Of a DNA stretch of 34,991 nucleotides, positions 23,787-31,972 are shown one piece after another. Every line of letters begins with the position of its first letter. The stretch's first letter is position 1. Position numbers and translations under genes: made by a program. This DNA comes from Thermoactinospora rubra (GTDB lineage Bacteria; Actinomycetota; Actinomycetes; Streptosporangiales; Streptosporangiaceae): NCBI RefSeq assembly GCF_002093975.1, contig NZ_KZ084340.1, forward strand, positions 3,744 to 38,734, given 5' to 3'. The notes beneath the pieces were generated by a model, which ran no database searches, was not told where the DNA came from, and saw only the letters and a list, made by a program, of their open reading frames with translations.

Positions 23787-25186
23787 CCCTGGTGGCGACG
23801 CTCGCCGAGCTGGTGAGTGACTTCAGGGCCAACGGCCGGATCGTGATCGTCGGTGCCTCCCTGGCGGGGCTGCGGGCCGCCGAAGCCCTGCGCGAGGAGG
23901 GCTTCAGCGGGTCCTTGACCATCATCGGGGACGAGCCGTACGAGCCCTACGACCGTCCCCCGCTGTCCAAACAGGTCCTCAAGGGCTGGATGCCGGCCGA
24001 GCACACCCTGCTGCCCCGCTTCCGGGAAGTGGACGCGCAATGGCGGCTCGGAGTCGCCGCCACCGGCCTGGACCGCGTCGCCAGACAAGTACGCCTGGCC
24101 GACGGCGACCAGATCCCGTACCACCGGCTGCTGATCGCCACGGGCACCCGCGCGCGGCCGTGGCCCAACCCGGCCGAGGCCGCCCTGGAGGGAGTCTTCG
24201 CGCTGCGCTCGCGAGACGACGCCGCGCGGCTGCAACAGGCGCTGGCCACGCGACCGTCGCGGGTGCTGGTCATCGGCGGCGGGTTCATCGGCTCGGAGGT
24301 GGCCTCCGTCTGCCGGGAACTCGACATCCCGGTGACCCTCACCGAGCGGGGCCCGGCTCCCCTGGTCGGGGCGCTGGGCGGGGTGATCGGCGAAATCGCC
24401 GCGCAGATGCAGCGCGACCACGGCGTGGACCTGCGCTGCGGGGTGAGCGTGTCGTCGCTGGAGGGCGACGCGGCCGGACATGTCCGGCGCGCCCGGCTCT
24501 CGGACGGGACAACCATCGAGGTCGACGTGGTGCTCGCCGCGCTGGGGTCGATCCGTAACGTGGAATGGCTGCAGGGCTCCGGGCTGGCGGCCGGTCCCTG
24601 GGGAGTCGGCTGCGACGCCGGTGGCCGGGCGTTCGACATCAACGGCGTGGTGACCGACAGCGTCTACGTGGCGGGCGACGTGGCGCGCATGCCGCACGTG
24701 CTGTACGAGTACCAGTTCCTCGCGATGGAGCACTGGGACAACGCCGTCTTCGGCGCCGAGGTGGCGGCCCACAACATGGTGAACCTCGAACCCCACTACC
24801 GGCCGCATCTGCTGCTGCCCGGCTTCTGGTCCGGCCAGTTCGGCGTCAACATCAAGTCCGTCGGCGTGCCGCCGTTCGGTGACGAGATCATCTTCACGCA
24901 GGGATCGGTCAAGGACCGCAGTTTCGCGGCGGCCTACGGCCGCCGCGGCCGCATCGTCGCCGCCGTCACCTTCGACCACGGCAAATGGCTGGAGTACTAC
25001 GCGCGGCTGATCGAACAGTCGGCTCCGTTCCCGCCCCCGCCGCCGGGCTGGGACCGGCCGGACATCATGAAGCCGGTGCCTGCCGAGTTCCCGGCGCCGG
25101 GGGTGCCGACGGCGATCCCCGACGTCGTCCTGACCGGCCACGACCCGAACGAGCGCAGGGCCGAGTTCCGGCCCCGAGGCCACTGA
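23783..25186 (+). CDS. NAD(P)H-dependent ferredoxin reductase (FAD, rhodocoxin/putidaredoxin reductase type)
   Basis: 467 residues. The FAD-binding motif GASLAG is at 24-29 (IVIVGASLAGLRAAEAL), the PYDRPPLSKQ signature near 55-64, the NAD(P)H motif GGGFIG at 165-170, and the second FAD motif VYVAGDV near 294-300. It transfers electrons from NAD(P)H to the ferredoxin. About 50 residues beyond the usual family end are proline-rich. It is coupled to the ferredoxin and followed 50 bp later by the P450. Confidence 0.93.
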   Translation: MTLVATLAELVSDFRANGRIVIVGASLAGLRAAEALREEGFSGSLTIIGDEPYEPYDRPPLSKQVLKGWMPAEHTLLPRFREVDAQWRLGVAATGLDRVARQVRLADGDQIPYHRLLIATGTRARPWPNPAEAALEGVFALRSRDDAARLQQALATRPSRVLVIGGGFIGSEVASVCRELDIPVTLTERGPAPLVGALGGVIGEIAAQMQRDHGVDLRCGVSVSSLEGDAAGHVRRARLSDGTTIEVDVVLAALGSIRNVEWLQGSGLAAGPWGVGCDAGGRAFDINGVVTDSVYVAGDVARMPHVLYEYQFLAMEHWDNAVFGAEVAAHNMVNLEPHYRPHLLLPGFWSGQFGVNIKSVGVPPFGDEIIFTQGSVKDRSFAAAYGRRGRIVAAVTFDHGKWLEYYARLIEQSAPFPPPPPGWDRPDIMKPVPAEFPAPGVPTAIPDVVLTGHDPNERRAEFRPRGH

Positions 25187-25236
25187 CGCGCCTTTCGGTA
25201 TCAGGTGGGCGGCACAGCGGGAAGGAGAGGAACAGC

Positions 25237-26505
25237 ATGGCCGAGGAGACACCCTGGCAGCAGGCGCTGCGCTACGCCAACCGCGCCAACCCGTACCCCT
25301 TCTACACCGAGCTCCGCAAGACCCCGGTGGCGCGGCAGCCGGACGGCACCTACGTCGTCAGCACCTACCGGGAGATCGTCACGCTGCTCCACGACCCCCG
25401 CGTCAGCTCCGATGTCCGCAAGCTCCCATCCCGTGCCCCCGCCCCGGCCGCGGCGGAACCGGGGGCCGAGCCGATCACCGAGGCCGTCATCGAACTGGAG
25501 CCGAACATCATCACCTGCGACCCGCCCGAGCACGATCACGACCGCCGCATGATGACGCGGCACTTCTTCGGCCCGGCCGACGCCCCGCACCAGATCTCCG
25601 ACCTCGAGCCCGACATCCGCCGCATCGTCGCCGGCCTTCTGGACGGGATGCGGGGCAAGACCCGGATCGACGTCGTCGACGAGTTCGCCTACCCGCTGCC
25701 GGTGACCCTCATCTGCAAGATCCTGGGCGTGCCGCTGGAGGACGAACCGCGCTTCCATGCCTGGATCGAGACCGCCCTGGACGCTCTCGACTTCGGCCCG
25801 GAGGCGGCCTCCGAGGAGATGCGGAGCCGGCTGGCGGGCGCGCGCCGGAGCGTGAAGGAGCTCGCGCAGTTCATGGCCGGGCTGCTCGAGCAGTACGCCG
25901 AGCGGCCCGGCCCCGGCATGCTCTCGGCGATGGTGCACGACGGCGGCCCGGACGGGCGCATGTCCAAGGGCGTGCTCGCCAGCAACGCCGTGCTCCTGCT
26001 GTTCGCCGGGCACGAGACCACGGTCAATCTGATCGCCCACAGCGTGCTCACCCTGCTGCGGCACCCCGAGGCGCTGGAGGAGCTGCGCCGCCGCCCCGAG
26101 CTGATCGTGCCCGCGGTGGAGGAGCTGCTGCGGTTCGAGTCGTCGGTCCAGTTCTGGCACACCCGCTCCGCCGTCGAGGACATCGACATCGCGGGCACCA
26201 CCATCCCCGCGGGCTCGCCAATCTTCCTGGTGTACGGGTCGGCGAACCGTGACCCGCAACGGTTCGAAAACCCCGACCAGCTCGACCTCCAACGCCCCGA
26301 CAACCAGCACCTGGGCTTCAGCCAGGGCATCCACTACTGCTTCGGCGCTCCGCTCGCCCGGCTGGAGGTGCAGGTTGCAGTCGATGAGTTCGTCCGCCGC
26401 GTGGAGAATCCCCGGCTCGTCACCGACCCGCCGCCCTACCGCCACAACCAGATCTTCCGCGGCCCGCGCCACGTCCTGGTCGACATCGACGGGATCCGCG
26501 ACTGA
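25237..26505 (+). CDS. Cytochrome P450 (class I)
   Basis: 422 residues of a soluble bacterial P450. The I-helix AGHETT is at 257-262, ExxR at 296-299 (EELLR), and the heme motif FSQGIHYCFG at 361-370 with the cysteine ligand C368. A GGAGAGG site precedes the ATG. Electrons probably come from the adjacent ferredoxin and reductase. A 3' fragment almost identical to residues 370-422 occurs at 12610-12774. Substrate unknown; the adjacent ADH suggests an alcohol product. Confidence 0.95.
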   Translation: MAEETPWQQALRYANRANPYPFYTELRKTPVARQPDGTYVVSTYREIVTLLHDPRVSSDVRKLPSRAPAPAAAEPGAEPITEAVIELEPNIITCDPPEHDHDRRMMTRHFFGPADAPHQISDLEPDIRRIVAGLLDGMRGKTRIDVVDEFAYPLPVTLICKILGVPLEDEPRFHAWIETALDALDFGPEAASEEMRSRLAGARRSVKELAQFMAGLLEQYAERPGPGMLSAMVHDGGPDGRMSKGVLASNAVLLLFAGHETTVNLIAHSVLTLLRHPEALEELRRRPELIVPAVEELLRFESSVQFWHTRSAVEDIDIAGTTIPAGSPIFLVYGSANRDPQRFENPDQLDLQRPDNQHLGFSQGIHYCFGAPLARLEVQVAVDEFVRRVENPRLVTDPPPYRHNQIFRGPRHVLVDIDGIRD

Positions 26506-26529
26506 CCAAGTATGCGCACAAGGATCGCT

Positions 26530-27567
26530 ATGCGGGCTTTTCAACTCGTCGAATGGCAAGAACCGCCCGAGCTGCGCGAGGTGCCGGTGCCCGAGCCCGG
26601 CCCGGGACAGGTCCTGGTGAAGGTCGGGGGTGCCGGGGCCTGCCACTCCGATCTGCACATCATGCAGGCACCTGCGCCCCCAATCGGCGCGAGGCTGCCC
26701 TTCACGCTCGGCCATGAGAATGCCGGCTGGGTGGAGACGCCGGGACCAGGCGTCACCGGGTTCGCGCCCGGAGACCCTGTGCTCGTCTACGGCCCCTGGG
26801 GTTGCGGCCTGTGCGCCAACTGCCGGGAGGGCAGGGAGAACTACTGCGAGAAGACCGCCGGAATGGGCGGGGGCCTGGGTGGTCACGACGGCGGTATGGC
26901 GGAGTACCTGCTGGTCCCGGCGTCACGATTCCTGATCCCGCTGGAAACCCTCGATCCCCGCGAGGCCGCGCCGCTCAGCGACGCCGGGCTGACCAGCTAC
27001 CACGCCGTCAAGCGGTCGCTGCACCTGCTGGGGCCTGGCTCGACCGCGGTCGTGATCGGGGCGGGCGCTCTGGGCCAGATGGCCATCCAGATTCTGCGCA
27101 CACTCAGCGCGGCGACCACCGTCGTCGCCGTGGACACCGCAGCCGACAAGCTGGAGATCGCCAGGCGCATGGGCGCGGACGAAGGCCTGCTGTCCGGCGA
27201 CGGGGCGATCACGCGGATCAAGGACATCACGCGGGGGCAGGGCGCTCAGCTCGTGCTGGACATGGTCGGCGTGGATTCGACTCTGCAGATGGCTGCTCAA
27301 GTGGCGCGGGTGCTCGGTCACTTGACCGTCGTCGGCCTCGGTGGCGGAGCCCTGCCCGTCAACTTCTCCAGCCCGCCGCACGAGTGTTCGGTCACCTCGC
27401 CCTACTGGGGCTCCATCCCCGAACTCATGGAAGTGATCACCCTTGCCCGGCAGCAGAAGATCAAGATGCTGGTCGAGCACTTCCCTTTGGAGCGCGCCGG
27501 CGAGGCCTACCAGCTCCTGCACGACGGCAAGATCCAAGGACGCGCGGTCATCAACCCCCACGCGTGA
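26530..27567 (+). CDS. Zinc-dependent NAD(P) alcohol dehydrogenase
   Basis: 345 residues of the medium-chain zinc ADH family. Catalytic zinc ligands C38 and H62 with E63 are visible, together with structural zinc cysteines C92, C95, C98 and C106, and the Rossmann motif GAGALGQ near 183-189. The start at 26530 is chosen because the decayed copy at 12586 retains the same MRAFQLVEWQ start; an in-frame ATG at 26512 is an alternative. It follows the P450 by 24 bp and probably oxidises the P450 product. Confidence 0.93.
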   Translation: MRAFQLVEWQEPPELREVPVPEPGPGQVLVKVGGAGACHSDLHIMQAPAPPIGARLPFTLGHENAGWVETPGPGVTGFAPGDPVLVYGPWGCGLCANCREGRENYCEKTAGMGGGLGGHDGGMAEYLLVPASRFLIPLETLDPREAAPLSDAGLTSYHAVKRSLHLLGPGSTAVVIGAGALGQMAIQILRTLSAATTVVAVDTAADKLEIARRMGADEGLLSGDGAITRIKDITRGQGAQLVLDMVGVDSTLQMAAQVARVLGHLTVVGLGGGALPVNFSSPPHECSVTSPYWGSIPELMEVITLARQQKIKMLVEHFPLERAGEAYQLLHDGKIQGRAVINPHA

Positions 27568-27584
27568 GCACGGGATTCACCACC

Positions 27585-27915
27585 TCAGTCGCCGGGGCCG
27601 GTACCCGTTCGCCAACCGGGCCGCCATGAGGCGACGCGCTTCGTCAACGACATGCCCTGTGATGGGGCCTCGTCGGCGAGGATGCCGAAGGTGCGCAGGA
27701 GGTTTTCGGTGATCTGGTCGGTGGCCTGGACGTCGTCGCGGTCGGGTTGGGTGTGCAGGAGCTGGCCGAGGCACAGGGTGGTGCCCGCGGCGATGGTGAA
27801 GGCGAGCTCGCCGGCCGGCCTTGCAGCCGGCGATGAAGGTCTGGGTGGCCTGGATGAGCTCGGCGCGGGTGCGCATCCTGCGCCGCTCCAGGCTGCTCGG
27901 TGAAGCGACGGCCAT
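27585..27915 (-). pseudogene. Internally deleted TetR-family regulator (copy 5 of 5)
   Basis: From the ATG at 27915, MAVASPSSLERRRMRTRAEL and IQATQTFIAG match the start of the intact copies. The sequence then jumps, in a shifted frame, to the C-terminal part GELAFTIAAGTTLCLGQLLH, TQPDRDDVQATDQITENLLR. About 110 codons, including most of the helix-turn-helix and the ligand pocket, are gone. The tail differs from the other copies. It cannot be a functional repressor. Its operators survive upstream. Confidence 0.85.
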
Positions 27916-27974
27916 CCGCTCTCACTCGGGGCTGACGGAATCCTCACTTCTCTTTAGACATCTCATTACAATTG

Positions 27975-28007
27975 TGACGATAATCTACATAAGTGACGAT
28001 AACATCA
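27975..28007. promoter_or_regulatory. Operators of tetR copy 5 and orphan divergent promoter
   Basis: TGACGATAATCTAC starts at 27975 and TGACGATAACATCA lies at 27994-28007. On the minus strand TGAGGATTCCGTCAG lies nearer the tetR remnant (about 27940-27954). On the plus strand a GGAAGGAGG site and GTG at 28047 follow, as before the dioxygenase gene at 6295, but the frame stops after 16 codons. The catabolic gene formerly driven from here appears lost. Confidence 0.55.
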
Positions 28008-28061
28008 GAACCGTAATGGATCATAACTTTTGGAAGGAGGTGGCCGTGGCCAGACACTCCA

Positions 28062-28595
28062 GATGTGCGCCGCCGTGCCGTACGGTCACCTGACTGTGCC
28101 ATTTGGAGAGGAACGACGCGGCGACTAAACAATGATCACTTGGCCTCCTCGACGCTCATGGTTGTGGAATCATCTACGAGCCGACAGCCACGCCGTCCGA
28201 GGAGCGGGCCTGCGCCAAGGCGGCCGTGGCGCGCCGTCCGCCCAGATCCATGAGGCCCCTCGCGAGCTAATCCCGCTGACTACAGGCGCTGTCCTCTACC
28301 ACCGCATACTCCGCGCCAACCCGGCAAGTCTCCAATCGTGCCGCACGCGGCCGGACTTGATCGGCGCCTGCCTCGTACCTGACTGGACGGCCCTTACCCG
28401 AAACCTCGCTCGAACGGCAGAGCGCAGCGCGGTTGCCCTTCCCCACAGTGCGCCTTCCGGACCGCCCGCGATCGGGTCGGGCCGCCTGAACGCCATCGAG
28501 GCGCGCATCAACGCAGTCAAGCGACCAAGACAACCCCGCAGGGAGCGCGCCCACGCATCCCACAAATCCGACAGATCCGGGAGGCAGATTCCATC
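28062..28595. other. Stretch without recognisable gene
   Basis: The sequence after the orphan GTG start holds no frame with family motifs. From about 28503 it is the leader of the duplicated membrane-protein unit. It probably represents the scar of a lost operon. Confidence 0.4.
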
Positions 28596-29177
28596 ATGCC
28601 CGCAACCACCGACACCACGGCAGTAAGCCTCGAACACGCCGTCAAGGCGCTGCTGAGTGAATACGACGCGCTGAAGGCCGAAGAGCGGCAGCGGATCGGC
28701 GCCCGCAGCCAATTGCTGTACGCCACGCTCACCGCAGTCGCCGGCATCAGCACTGTCACTACAACCGTGGGCCGACTGGAACTGCTGTTGCTGCTGCCGC
28801 TGGCCGCCACAGTGCTGGGCTGGGCCTACGTCATGAACGACCACAAGATCAGCGCCATTGGGCGCTACGTCCGCGGCCGACTGGCGCCGCACCTGGGGGG
28901 CCTCGTCGACGACGGCTCCAGTGACATCGACATGTTCAGGTGGGAGAAATACCACCGAGAGGATCCACTCCGCCCCTCTCGCAAGCGGCTACAACTGGCG
29001 GTGGACCTGGCCGCGTTCTGCGCGCCCTCGCTGACCGCCCTCACCCTCCTCTGGCTGCTGGGCCCCCACACTCCACTGGTCCGGATCGGCTCGGCCGCCG
29101 CGCTGGCCGCAGTGATGATCCTGGCGACCCAGATCATCCGCTACGCGGACGTAGCCGGTCCCGCACAGCGGACATGA
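28596..29177 (+). CDS. Predicted membrane protein of unknown function (copy B)
   Basis: 193 residues, the same length as copy A at 14873. The conserved blocks are EYDALKAEERQRIGARSQLL, VLGWAYVMNDHKISAIGRYV, SDIDMFRWEKYHREDPLRPS and ATQIIRYADVAGPAQRT. It has four predicted hydrophobic segments in two pairs. Substitutions are scattered and mostly conservative and the frame is intact, which suggests that both copies stayed under selection for some time. Function unknown. Confidence 0.85.
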   Translation: MPATTDTTAVSLEHAVKALLSEYDALKAEERQRIGARSQLLYATLTAVAGISTVTTTVGRLELLLLLPLAATVLGWAYVMNDHKISAIGRYVRGRLAPHLGGLVDDGSSDIDMFRWEKYHREDPLRPSRKRLQLAVDLAAFCAPSLTALTLLWLLGPHTPLVRIGSAAALAAVMILATQIIRYADVAGPAQRT

Positions 29178-29561
29178 TCAAGGCCGCCTGCGTCTCCCCG
29201 TGGCCTCTCTTCGCCGCCTTCAATACTGGCACGCGGCTCCGACGCGCTGCACGCCGCGTCGCCCGTCTGCAGGGTGCCGTGACGCAACCGCCGGGACACA
29301 TCTGGGCTCGGGGTCGGCTGGCGCGGGTGTCAGGCAGGCTTGTTGCACCTTGATGGAGAGGTGTCGGGACCCGCGCAGCAACGGCGTTGGCAGGTAGGGC
29401 GACGGATCCTAGGCCATGAGTGGGATGGCGAGGCAGGGGGGCAGCGCGCCGCGTGCGATGTGGGTTTCAATGGCCTGAGGCGAGCACGATTACTAGGGAC
29501 GCGCCTTTGGGAGAGGCTGAGGCTCGTCGGTAGCCCGTGTTGGCCCACGTCCAAGAGCCGA
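29178..29561. other. Gene-free tail of duplicated unit B
   Basis: About 250 bp absent from copy A (roughly 29180-29430), then the shared tail. No frame, RNA or terminator could be supported here. Confidence 0.4.
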
Positions 29562-29633
29562 TCAGCAGGACGGACTCTCCGACGGTTGTTGACCGGGCCT
29601 ATTAGCCCTTTCCGGCTTACTTGGTCTGCCCCC

Positions 29634-29954
29634 CAAGAAGTTGCGGTAGGCGGTGTTCAGATCCGCCAGGGTCTGCTGTAACACCACCGCCGAGACCTCG
29701 CCCAGCCAGGAGCGTTCCGGCGTCTTCTTCGCCTCGGTGATGACCTGCTTGGACAACTCGCCGTCCGAGAGGTACGGCAAGCCCCGCTCGTATGCGTCCT
29801 GCCTGGCGCGCAGCCCGTCGTTGAACACCGTCCGGGCGCACCCGAACGCCCGCGCCAGCGCCTGGCGCTGGCGCGGTGTCGGGTAGCGGCGGAGGTTGTA
29901 CCGAAGCTGCACGCCATGATCCCAGCCTTGGTTTATGGCCGAGTATGGAGACAT
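29634..29954 (-). pseudogene. TnpB (IS605 OrfB-type RNA-guided nuclease), truncated
   Basis: The N-terminal part reads QLRYNLRRYPTPRQRQALAR, AFGCARTVFNDGLRARQDAY and SAVVLQQTLADLNTAYRNFL, typical of TnpB/OrfB amino ends (a GTG at 29912 is a likely start). Beyond FLGG the frame enters the duplicated segment and stops at 29562. The RuvC nuclease domain and zinc ribbon are absent, so it cannot act. Confidence 0.82.
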
Positions 29955-30351
29955 CAGAACTGGTAGGCACTGCGTTTTCGTCCTGCATGCTCACTTGGTT
30001 TTCGTGACCAAGTTCCGGCATCGGGTGTTCGCCGGAGTCCACCTGGAGCGCCTGGAGCAGATCATGCGGGCGGTGTGCGCGGACTTCGAGTGCGAGCTGG
30101 CCGAGTTCAACGGCGCGAGCAGCCACGTCCACCTGCTGGTGAACTTCCCGCCGAAGGTCGCGCTGTCCCGCCTGGTCAACTCCCTCAAAGGGGTGTCCTC
30201 CCGGCGGATGCGCGCCGAGTTCCCCGAACTTGCCCGTCACTACTACCGGGTGAACAAGCTGTGGTCGGGTTCCTACTTCGCCGGATCGGTGGGCGGCGCA
30301 CCGCTCAGCGTCCTGCGCCAGTACATCGAGCAGCAAAACCGCCCGTTATGA
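29935..30351 (+). CDS. tnpA: IS200/IS605-family transposase TnpA (Y1 HUH endonuclease)
   Basis: 138 residues. The HUH motif is HVH at 64-66 (SSHVHLLVNFPP) and the catalytic tyrosine is Y130 in LRQYIEQQNRP. VFVTKFRHRVF near the N-terminus and YRVNKLWSGSYFAGSVGG are family hallmarks. It nicks and joins single-stranded DNA at hairpin ends. The gene is intact and could mobilise elements with matching ends, including possibly one entering the window at 34971. Confidence 0.93.
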   Translation: MAEYGDIRTGRHCVFVLHAHLVFVTKFRHRVFAGVHLERLEQIMRAVCADFECELAEFNGASSHVHLLVNFPPKVALSRLVNSLKGVSSRRMRAEFPELARHYYRVNKLWSGSYFAGSVGGAPLSVLRQYIEQQNRPL

Positions 30352-30363
30352 GCCGGGTAGACG

Positions 30364-30386
30364 CCGGATCGCCTGGGGCGATCCGG
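30364..30386. repeat. Hairpin downstream of tnpA
   Basis: Arms CCGGATCGC (30364-30372) and GCGATCCGG (30378-30386) enclose a 5-base loop, 12 bp after the tnpA stop. It may be a subterminal recognition hairpin of the element or a terminator. Confidence 0.5.
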
Positions 30387-30422
30387 CTTCCCTGCCCCGC
30401 TACGCGGGAGAGTACGCTTCAC

Positions 30423-30443
30423 CCCCGGCCTGAGGGCCGGAGC
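30423..30443. repeat. IS200/IS605-like end hairpin, left copy
   Basis: CCCCGGCC-TGA-GGGCCGGAGC. The reverse complement recurs with one difference at 34971-34991, the right edge of the window. The hairpin form and position after tnpA suit an element end. Confidence 0.55.
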
Positions 30444-30506
30444 ATCGCGGACGAACCCGGTAGCCCAGGCCCGCGGAGGTCGCGCGCCCGCGATGACGAG
30501 ACCCGG

Positions 30507-31931
30507 TCACGCCGCGGGTCGCGGCCGTGCGCCGAGCGTGCTCACCGCCGCGGCCAGGGCGGCGACCCCTTCGGCGATGCGGTTCTCGCTCAGGTGGGAG
30601 TAGCCGAGGATGAGGCCCTGGCGGCCCGGCCTGGCCAGCCGGTACGGCTCCACGCCGGCAACGTGGACGCCGTGCTCGGCCGCCGCCGCGACCACCTCCT
30701 GCTCCCGCAGGCCGTCCGGGAGCCAGGCCACGACGTGCAGGCCGGCCGCGATGCCGGCGGGCTCGAAGCCGGGCAGGTGCTCGGCCAGCCGGGCGAGCAG
30801 GACGTCGCGGCGGTGGCGGTAGACGGGGCGCATGCGGCGCAGGTGGCGGTCGAACTCGCCGCGCAGCAGGAAGTCGGCGAAGGCGAGCTGGTCGATGGCC
30901 GGCGAGCCGCGGTCGGCCAGCAGCTTGGCGTCGGCGACCGCGTCGGCCAGGTGCGGGGGCAGCACGAGCCAGCCGAGGCGAAGTCCGGGGGCGAGGGTCT
31001 TGCTGACGGAGCCCGCGTAGGCGACCGCGTCGGGGGCCAGGCCCTGGATGGCGCCGATGGGGGCGCGGTCATAGCGGTACTCCACATCGTAGTCGTCCTC
31101 CAGGATGACCGCGCCCCGCTTCCGAGCCCAGCGCACCACGGCCGTGCGCGCCCGGGCGGGCAGCACGCCGCCCAGCGGCCACTGGTGGGACGGGGTGAGG
31201 ACGACCAGGTCGGCGTCGCTGCGTTCGAGGGCGGCCGGGTCGATGCCCTCGCCGGTGACCGGCAGGCCCACGACCTCGAGCCCGTGCAGGCGGGCCAGCG
31301 GCCGGATGTCGTCGTCGGCCGAGGGGTCCTCCACGGCGATCCTGCGGGCGCCGCGCTGGGCCAGCACGCTGGTGATGAGCGCGGCCGCCTGGCCGAAGCC
31401 GCTGGTGATGAGCACCCGCGAGGGATGGGCCGAGGTGCCGCGGGCGCGGTTGAGGTAGTCGGCCAGGGCGGTGCGCAGCTCGGGCAGGCCGTACCCGTCG
31501 AGGTAGTTGAGCCGGTCATGCGGCGCTTCGGTGAGCACGCGCCGCAGCGAGCGCAGCCAGGCCGCGCGGGGGAAGCGTGCCGGGTCGGTACGGCCGTAGC
31601 CGAAGTCGATCCGCGGGGCCGCGGGCTGCGGCGGCGCGGGGGCGGGGGAGGGCTCCTCTGGTCCGGCGGCGACGCGGGTGTAGGAACCGGGGGTGCTGGC
31701 GAGGTAGCCCTCGGCGATCAGCTGATCGTAGGCCTCGACCACGACCCCACGGGAGACGCCGAGCTCGGTGGCGAGCCGGCGGGAGGAGGGCAGCGAGGCG
31801 CCCTGGCGCAGGCGGCCCGCGCGGATGCCGGCACGCAGGGCCGTCTCGATCTGCCGGTGCAGCGGTACGGCGCCGGCTCGGTCGAGCTCGATCAGCAGGT
31901 CGTGGACCAGGCTGGAGTTCACCGCGCTCAC
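30507..31931 (-). CDS. MocR/GabR-type regulator (GntR HTH fused to aminotransferase domain)
   Basis: 474 residues. The N-terminal GntR winged helix covers about 20-90 (PLHRQIETALRAGIRAGRLR, LPSSRRLATELGVSRGVVVE, AYDQLIAEGYL). A class I PLP-aminotransferase-like domain follows, with EDDYDVEYRYDR and the PLP lysine in YAGSVSKTLAPGLRLGW. Such proteins regulate PLP, GABA or amino acid genes and often an adjacent transporter. Start is a GTG at 31931. It is transcribed the same way as the downstream-lying EamA gene at 31973, which sits just upstream of it (41 bp gap). Confidence 0.92.
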   Translation of the reverse strand: MSAVNSSLVHDLLIELDRAGAVPLHRQIETALRAGIRAGRLRQGASLPSSRRLATELGVSRGVVVEAYDQLIAEGYLASTPGSYTRVAAGPEEPSPAPAPPQPAAPRIDFGYGRTDPARFPRAAWLRSLRRVLTEAPHDRLNYLDGYGLPELRTALADYLNRARGTSAHPSRVLITSGFGQAAALITSVLAQRGARRIAVEDPSADDDIRPLARLHGLEVVGLPVTGEGIDPAALERSDADLVVLTPSHQWPLGGVLPARARTAVVRWARKRGAVILEDDYDVEYRYDRAPIGAIQGLAPDAVAYAGSVSKTLAPGLRLGWLVLPPHLADAVADAKLLADRGSPAIDQLAFADFLLRGEFDRHLRRMRPVYRHRRDVLLARLAEHLPGFEPAGIAAGLHVVAWLPDGLREQEVVAAAAEHGVHVAGVEPYRLARPGRQGLILGYSHLSENRIAEGVAALAAAVSTLGARPRPAA

Positions 31932-31972
31932 CGTCGCAGGCTAGCGGGCGCCGGGCCGTACGGCTGTATGGC

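Larger units (their letters stand above)
28503..29634 (+). repeat. Segmental duplication, copy B (membrane-protein unit)
   Basis: Matches 14783-15656 in leader, gene and tail. The right boundary is the identical run ending TTGGTCTGCCCCCC. Here it directly joins the truncated tnpB of the IS200/IS605-type element. Confidence 0.85.
29634..30443 (+). mobile_element. IS200/IS605-type element, truncated at the tnpB side
   Basis: Divergent tnpA (plus) and tnpB (minus) genes are arranged as in IS605-like elements. The tnpB side is cut after about 90 codons, where the duplicated segment begins at 29634. The tnpA side retains a hairpin (30364-30386) and a GGCC-rich end hairpin (30423-30443). There are no long inverted repeats, as expected for this class. 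Confidence 0.75.

Noticed and set aside
25201..26886. 561-codon minus-strand frame across the class I P450 and ADH
   Set aside because: Shadow of the plus-strand P450 gene; no motifs.
28132..28626. 164-codon plus-strand frame before membrane protein B
   Set aside because: Composition is not protein-like and it overlaps the duplicated leader; no ribosome site.
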